Assembly: GCA_043735935.1 (NCBI GenBank)
Contig: JAYTDO010000196.1
Location: forward strand, 1-10,349
Source: JANLQB01 sp043735935
Lineage (GTDB): Bacteria > Verrucomicrobiota > Verrucomicrobiia > Chthoniobacterales > Chthoniobacteraceae
Direction: 5' to 3'
Length of the DNA: 10,349 bases
Numbering within the stretch: the stretch's first letter is position 1; each line of letters opens with the position of its first letter. A program made the translations under genes and the position numbers. Below the pieces are notes generated by a model, which saw nothing but the letters and a program-made list of their open reading frames with translations, had not been told where the DNA came from and did not search any database. Below are positions 6,222-10,349 of this stretch, one piece after another.

Positions 6222-9071
6222 TTAAAGCTTCTTCAACAAAACGTGTTCCAGCCTGACTGTGGTGATCTGTCCCTCGTCGTGCGACGTCGCTGCAGGCCCG
6301 GCAAATACCGAGGCAGGAAGATTGGCTAGTTTATCCTCGTCGAGCTTGATCCAAGTCACTCCATCATCGGAATGAAACGTGGTGACGGTGTCGCCTCTAC
6401 GTTCGATTTTGAACCAGCACGGCGCCTTGGCCTCAGGCAATCTTGTGTTGCTCATCCGTGCCCCCGCTGTTGTCCGACGAAGATGTTCCGCACCGCGGTT
6501 CGGAGTGACACCCACGAAAACCGTTCGTGCGTTTGCCACGAGTGTTTCACGCACCATAAATCCCCCTTTGGTGTAGTCGTGCGTTTTCACCATGCCGGTG
6601 ACGCGCCCGCTCAGATCAAAATCACCGCTCACTTTCTGCAATGCGGCATGGCAGGAATCCTGTTCACCCCAGATATCCACACCTCCCGCTTGAAGGGTCA
6701 TCGCGCCAGCTTCGGACTCGAGTTTCGTGCTCCCTACCAGCGAGTCCTTGCCAATGTCACGGGCAGTCCACTCGCCGACCTGGCTAACCACCGGCACGAA
6801 TCGCCACTCGTGATCGGGCGTTCCGTTATCGGTCCACTGGACGACGTTTGCCTGATTTTCGCCGCCGCCTCCGGCGACCGCGAGCACCTTTCCACTGCAA
6901 GCAGCGACAAGTTTGAACCACCCTTTTCCGGTGCTCTCGATCCTCCAAGTCTGCGCGGGGCTCCCGTTCACTGAATGCTGGCGCACATTCACGCCGTCCT
7001 CGATCTTTCCGTTTTCCACATCAAGCGCCATCCCACTGTGCTCGGCGATCACGAGTGCCGCGCCATCGGAGTTCGGCTTCACCGCCCACTGCTGATTGGT
7101 GTTCCCCTGGTAGTCGTAAAGCGACACGTTCGCGTTATCAGTCGTGCCAAATCCATCAACATTGAGGGATCGTCCCGTCGTGCGATTGATGATTTTGTAA
7201 ATCCCCGCTATCGGGACTTTGTCTCGCATTTTGTTAAATGCAGCCAACTCGGCCTCAAATGGCCCCGTGGCATCCTTCATTCGCGCGGCGAAGTTGGGCG
7301 GAAACGCCCTCAGGTGCTCGACCGCCGCCAGCCGCTCCTCAGGATTGCGCGCGCTCTTGAGCTGCTCAGCATTCATCTCAAAATCCGTGAACTGACCGAT
7401 GTATTGAGTGGCCAAAGGCTTCAGTTCTCCGATCCACGCGGCGCTCCCGCGCGGCGACGACGAACGAAACTGGCGAAGGAATGCCACCGCGTCGTCCACG
7501 CGGCCAAGTTGCCAGTTTTTGATGCCGAACCAAAGCAGCGCGGCGGTCTCATGATCGGACTTATCATACATCCGCGCCACGCCCGGGTCGATCGGTGCGA
7601 CGCCGTCCATGCTCCGAGCCAGTCGGATAAAGAACTCCGATAGTTTTCCGTTCTCACCCTCATTGCTAAAGGCGCCGCGCTGGCCGATCCGCGCAAACGC
7701 GGCCTGTGCCTCAACGCTTCTCCCGGCACCGAGTTCCGCGAGACCTTCACAGACGGTTGCCCAATTGAGATCGGGCTGCTGAAGCCCCTCATCCGCGACC
7801 TTGCGAAACGCGGCGGCGGCGGCTGCAAAATCCCCCGCAACGAGCTTGTCGCGCGCCGGTTTCAGGCGGGCTTGTGCCGAAGGCACTTCCCGCAAAACGC
7901 CAGCCACAGGCCGAGGCGTCGCGCGTGCCGCTGCGTCCTCGTGAAACAGTGCATCGCGAAACACAAACGCCACGAAGCCGACCGCTGCGATGGCGCCGAT
8001 CATGCCAAAGGTGACCCAACTCATCGCCCGCTGAGTCTGTTTGGATTCCAATACGACTCGCGCCGACGCCTGCTCGGGATGGGCCGTCTTATTCTCGAGC
8101 TCCGCCTTCGCGTATTCGAGATGCTCGATCAATTCATCGTAGCTTTGGTAACGGGCATCCGGATCTTTGAGCAGCGTGCGGTTTATCACATACGCAGTCG
8201 GTCCCGACACCCACGGGGCAAATGCCTGCAAGCTCACCGCATTGTTCTTAAGATGCTTGAGGGCGACGAGGGACGCGCTTTCAGCATCGAATGGCGGACG
8301 TCCGCAAATCGCGTGGAAAAGAGTCCCACCCAAAGAATAAATGTCGCTACGGAAGTCCTCGGGTTTGTCATCGAGTTTTTCCGGCGCCACATAGTACGGC
8401 GTCCCCCACATTTCACCCCGCACGGACTCCTCCTGCGTCATGAAAATGGCCAAGCCAAAGTCCACAATCTTCGCCGTGTGTGCATCGGCAAAGAGTATGT
8501 TCCCAGGCTTCACATCCCGGTGGATGAGCCCGTGCTGGAGAGCGGCTTTCAGCCCTCGCGCGATTTGGATTCCCACATCGAGCGCTTGAGACTCCGCGAC
8601 TCGACCCTGAATCTGGATCAAGTCGTCAAGCGATCCCTTATCCACGAGTTCCATCGCGATGTAGAAACGCCCCTGGTCGCGCCCAGTCGAATAGACTTTG
8701 ACCACGTTCGGGTCGTTCACCGCAGCAGTGATCGCCGCTTCCATCTCGAGTTGAGCGACCAGTTCGTCGTTCGCGCTGTGTTGCGTACGCAAGACCTTGA
8801 GGGCCACATCCCGATCCAGACCCGCGTCGTGTGCCTTATAGACGACTCCCATTCCGCCGCGACCCGCGACACCGGTAAGCCGAAAATGATCGATCGTCCC
8901 CCTCACGATGAGCGCTCCCCCGCATCCCGGACAATGGATCGGCGCAAGCGGCTCATGTCCCGAGACGTCGAGCATGGCTTCGCAGGTCGGACATGGCTGA
9001 AGCGGATGCCCCTCGGAAATGTCCGCAACTTCGACGGCATCCCGCTCTCGTAAATTAGAGAAACTGCTCAT
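6222..9071 (-). CDS. Receptor-like Hanks-type Ser/Thr protein kinase with ricin-type lectin and DUF1349-like ectodomain
   Basis: ATG 9071 to TAA 6224-6222 gives 949 residues. A GTG at 9158 would add 29 residues that have no counterpart in the paralogue, so it is less likely. Two CxxC pairs (27/30, 47/50) precede a complete kinase domain (about 61-321): glycine loop GRGGMG 70-75, Lys92, HRDVKPGN with Asp186, DFG 204-206, and GTPYYVAPE ending at 231. A membrane segment lies at about 352-371 (WVTFGMIGAIAAVGFVAFVF). Outside it come TPR-like helices (about 400-570), then a beta-trefoil (about 622-761) starting GIYKIINRTTGRSL, with three repeats ending QQW 660-662, QTW 707-709 and EW 755-756. The last part (about 766-946) matches the DUF1349 / beta-xylosidase-C2-like jelly roll: VDIWGEQD, GGFMVRETL, VGVTPNRG, WFKIERRGDTVTTFHSDDGVTWIKL. 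Both end domains typically bind sugars, so an ectodomain that recognises carbohydrate is likely but inferred. It is the first gene of a leftward three-gene run. Confidence 0.92.
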   Translation of the reverse strand: MSSFSNLRERDAVEVADISEGHPLQPCPTCEAMLDVSGHEPLAPIHCPGCGGALIVRGTIDHFRLTGVAGRGGMGVVYKAHDAGLDRDVALKVLRTQHSANDELVAQLEMEAAITAAVNDPNVVKVYSTGRDQGRFYIAMELVDKGSLDDLIQIQGRVAESQALDVGIQIARGLKAALQHGLIHRDVKPGNILFADAHTAKIVDFGLAIFMTQEESVRGEMWGTPYYVAPEKLDDKPEDFRSDIYSLGGTLFHAICGRPPFDAESASLVALKHLKNNAVSLQAFAPWVSGPTAYVINRTLLKDPDARYQSYDELIEHLEYAKAELENKTAHPEQASARVVLESKQTQRAMSWVTFGMIGAIAAVGFVAFVFRDALFHEDAAARATPRPVAGVLREVPSAQARLKPARDKLVAGDFAAAAAAFRKVADEGLQQPDLNWATVCEGLAELGAGRSVEAQAAFARIGQRGAFSNEGENGKLSEFFIRLARSMDGVAPIDPGVARMYDKSDHETAALLWFGIKNWQLGRVDDAVAFLRQFRSSSPRGSAAWIGELKPLATQYIGQFTDFEMNAEQLKSARNPEERLAAVEHLRAFPPNFAARMKDATGPFEAELAAFNKMRDKVPIAGIYKIINRTTGRSLNVDGFGTTDNANVSLYDYQGNTNQQWAVKPNSDGAALVIAEHSGMALDVENGKIEDGVNVRQHSVNGSPAQTWRIESTGKGWFKLVAACSGKVLAVAGGGGENQANVVQWTDNGTPDHEWRFVPVVSQVGEWTARDIGKDSLVGSTKLESEAGAMTLQAGGVDIWGEQDSCHAALQKVSGDFDLSGRVTGMVKTHDYTKGGFMVRETLVANARTVFVGVTPNRGAEHLRRTTAGARMSNTRLPEAKAPCWFKIERRGDTVTTFHSDDGVTWIKLDEDKLANLPASVFAGPAATSHDEGQITTVRLEHVLLKKL

Positions 9072-9219
9072 TTCTATGATGAGTTTAGCAATTGCTGTGC
9101 GCCCCCATAAAAAATCTCGTCTGATCGAGTTCCACGGATCATTACCGCCAGTTTGCACGCATTCGCCATTCCGAACGACTCGCTGGCATGCCCCGTCGAC
9201 TTTCGCTACTCAGTGGGAA
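9072..9219. promoter_or_regulatory. Divergent intergenic spacer between kinase gene and rluD-like gene
   Basis: This 148-bp stretch separates two genes read away from each other, so promoters for both should lie in or near it. It is more AT-rich around 9072-9115 than the flanking genes, including an A-run at 9109-9114. The best rightward match I see is weak: TTTAGC at 9084 and CATAAA at 9106, 16 bp apart. I see no convincing leftward match. A short imperfect palindrome, CTCAT (9067-9071) and ATGAG (9079-9083), overlaps the kinase start codon and could be an operator or chance. The call rests on gene layout more than on motifs. Confidence 0.4.
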
Positions 9220-10128
9220 ATGGTTTCCGCCGAATTCCACATTGCACCCGAAGAAGCGGGAATCCGCCTCGACCAATTTCTCGCCGCACGCATCCCGTCC
9301 CTTTCCCGCTCGCGCATTCAGGATTTGATCAAAGGCGGCCACATCCGACTTAACGGAAAGGAAACCAAACCCAGCGCCAAACTGCATGCGCAAGACCGGC
9401 TCGATGTCGCCGAGCCCCCGCCGATCCCAGTGGAAACCCCAGCAGAGGCGATCGCGCTCGCGGTGCTCTTTGAAGATGACGACCTCATCGTCGTCAACAA
9501 ACCGCCCGGAATGGTCGTCCATCCCGCTACGGGAAACTGGCACGGCACGCTCGTAAACGCACTCCTCCACCACTGCCAGACGCTCTCCGGCATCGGCGGC
9601 GAGCAACGACCCGGGATCGTGCACCGGCTCGACAAGGATACCAGCGGCTGCCTCGTCGCCGCGAAAACCGATGCCGCTCACCAATCATTGACGAGGCAGT
9701 TCGCCGGCCGGGAAGTGATGAAAATCTATCTCGCGATCACCGCGGGAAAATTCAAAAAATTGAGCGGAAGGATCGAAGGAGCCATTGGCCGCCATCCGGT
9801 CGACCGGAAGAAGATGGCCGTCCTGATCGACGGCCGAGGGCGCCACGCCATCACGGACTATCGCGTCCTGCGCGAGGTCGCCGGCGGTTCGCTCGTCGAA
9901 TGCACGCTGCACACCGGTCGCACGCACCAGATTCGGGTTCATCTCAAACACCTCGGACATCCCCTGCTCGGAGACGACGTTTACGGGCGACGGGCGGCCT
10001 TTCCTCGCCAAATGCTCCACGCATGGAAATTGGGCTTTGCACATCCGCGCCACGGCGCGCCGCTCACTTTCATGTCGCCCATTCCCGCAGACTTCATCGA
10101 AGCTGGAGTGCCATCCCAACTGCCATGA
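9220..10128 (+). CDS. rluD: 23S rRNA pseudouridine synthase, RluD/RluA family
   Basis: ATG 9220 to TGA 10126-10128 gives 302 residues, a typical RluD length. The frame is open back to 9019, but the upstream part overlaps the divergent kinase gene and the S4 domain begins right after this ATG. Residues about 13-65 are an S4 RNA-binding domain (GIRLDQFLAARIPSLSRSRI, then LIKGGHIRLNGKETKPS). The catalytic domain follows: LFEDDDLIVVNKPPGMVVHPA, then HRLDKDTSG at 135-143 with the catalytic Asp138, then the RxHQIRVH stretch (TGRTHQIRVHLKHLGHPLLGD). RluD makes pseudouridines in helix 69 of 23S rRNA in Escherichia coli. The S4 domain and the full-length motif set favour RluD (or RluC) over RluA, but the exact target uridines cannot be read from sequence. 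Its stop overlaps the next start as ATGA, pointing to translational coupling. Confidence 0.92.
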   Translation: MVSAEFHIAPEEAGIRLDQFLAARIPSLSRSRIQDLIKGGHIRLNGKETKPSAKLHAQDRLDVAEPPPIPVETPAEAIALAVLFEDDDLIVVNKPPGMVVHPATGNWHGTLVNALLHHCQTLSGIGGEQRPGIVHRLDKDTSGCLVAAKTDAAHQSLTRQFAGREVMKIYLAITAGKFKKLSGRIEGAIGRHPVDRKKMAVLIDGRGRHAITDYRVLREVAGGSLVECTLHTGRTHQIRVHLKHLGHPLLGDDVYGRRAAFPRQMLHAWKLGFAHPRHGAPLTFMSPIPADFIEAGVPSQLP

Positions 10129-10349
10129 GTGAATTTCAAAAAGCCCTCGACGTCGTCCACGAAACCCTCACCGGTCTTCGCGAGCAGGGCATCGAAATTC
10201 GCGCCTCATCCGCTTCCCTCATCCGTCTAGCGCACGCCGCCGCCGGAGCACCGCCGGAAATCGCGATACCCGGAACGCCCCCGGCATCCGCCGCGGTCCA
10301 ATCAACACCGAGCCACCAACGATCGAGCAATGCGGAACGCCTGGAGGAA
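10125..10349 (+). CDS. N-terminal fragment of a protein, possibly type-4 uracil-DNA glycosylase (3' end outside window)
   Basis: An ATG at 10125 overlaps the rluD-like stop by 4 bp (ATGA), and its frame stays open to the last base of the window, giving 75 residues. The first 30 residues look helical (MSEFQKALDVVHETLTGLRE, then QGIEIRASSASLIRLA). A Pro/Ala-rich linker follows (GAPPEIAIPGTPPASA), and the fragment ends SSNAERLEE. A helical start, a Pro/Ala linker and then a Leu/Glu helix is the layout I know from N-terminal extensions of type-4 [4Fe-4S] uracil-DNA glycosylases in related bacteria. The diagnostic parts (Cys cluster, GEAPG motif) would lie beyond the window, so the function is a guess. 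The gene itself is well supported by the coupled start. Confidence 0.55.
   Translation, partial: MSEFQKALDVVHETLTGLREQGIEIRASSASLIRLAHAAAGAPPEIAIPGTPPASAAVQSTPSHQRSSNAERLEE

Noticed and set aside
7872..9053. Open frame (393 codons) on the + strand, antisense to the longer kinase gene, resembling the other antisense frame (EMLDQFLVALVT / EMLDQFIVALVT)
   Set aside because: The resemblance is only the mirror image of the conserved kinase paralogues on the other strand and should not be read as a conserved protein family.
9109..9129. Possible terminator on the - strand: CTCG/CGAG stem followed by six T
   Set aside because: The stem is only 4 bp with a 6-base loop, and it would sit ahead of the kinase gene with no leftward gene visible upstream to terminate.
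9019..9219. Upstream extension of the rluD-like frame
   Set aside because: It overlaps the divergent kinase start, and RluD proteins begin just before the S4 domain, which matches the ATG at 9220.

Overview
The window is GC-rich bacterial chromosome, fully packed with protein genes. Three things suggest a member of the Verrucomicrobia, perhaps the Chthoniobacter/Spartobacteria side: large Hanks-type kinases with an N-terminal CxxC pair and big extracytoplasmic regions, a GldG-family plus DUF4340 gene pair, and a secreted two-lobed beta-helix protein. This assignment is inferred from protein character only, since there is no rRNA or other marker gene. I see no tRNA, rRNA, CRISPR array, insertion sequence, integrase or attachment site.

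Left block, + strand (1-1871): the C-terminal part of a GldG-family ABC-transporter auxiliary protein is followed 12 bp later by a membrane-anchored DUF4340 protein. This is the usual tail of an ABC ATPase / permease / GldG / DUF4340 operon, whose earlier genes lie outside the window.

Middle block, - strand (9071 down to 1888): three genes run leftward with short gaps of 48 and 71 bp. In order of transcription they are a 949-aa receptor-like Ser/Thr kinase with a ricin-type lectin domain and a DUF1349-like jelly-roll domain outside the membrane, a paralogous 792-aa receptor-like Ser/Thr kinase with a different C-terminal ectodomain, and a secreted 611-aa pectate-lyase-superfamily beta-helix protein. 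The kinase halves are close paralogues (about two thirds identical by eye), while the C-terminal ectodomains differ. The layout suggests a duplicated transmembrane phospho-signalling unit, possibly sensing surface or environmental carbohydrate, next to a candidate polysaccharide-binding or -cleaving protein. The third gene meets the DUF4340 gene tail to tail with 16 bp between stops.

Right block, + strand (9220-10349): an RluD-family 23S rRNA pseudouridine synthase is transcribed divergently from the kinases across a 148-bp spacer. It overlaps by 4 bp (ATGA) the start of another gene that runs off the window end; the visible part of that gene resembles the variable N-terminus of a type-4 uracil-DNA glycosylase, but this is only a suggestion.

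None of the five internal start codons has a convincing Shine-Dalgarno sequence, so starts were chosen from signal peptides, domain boundaries and paralogue comparison.
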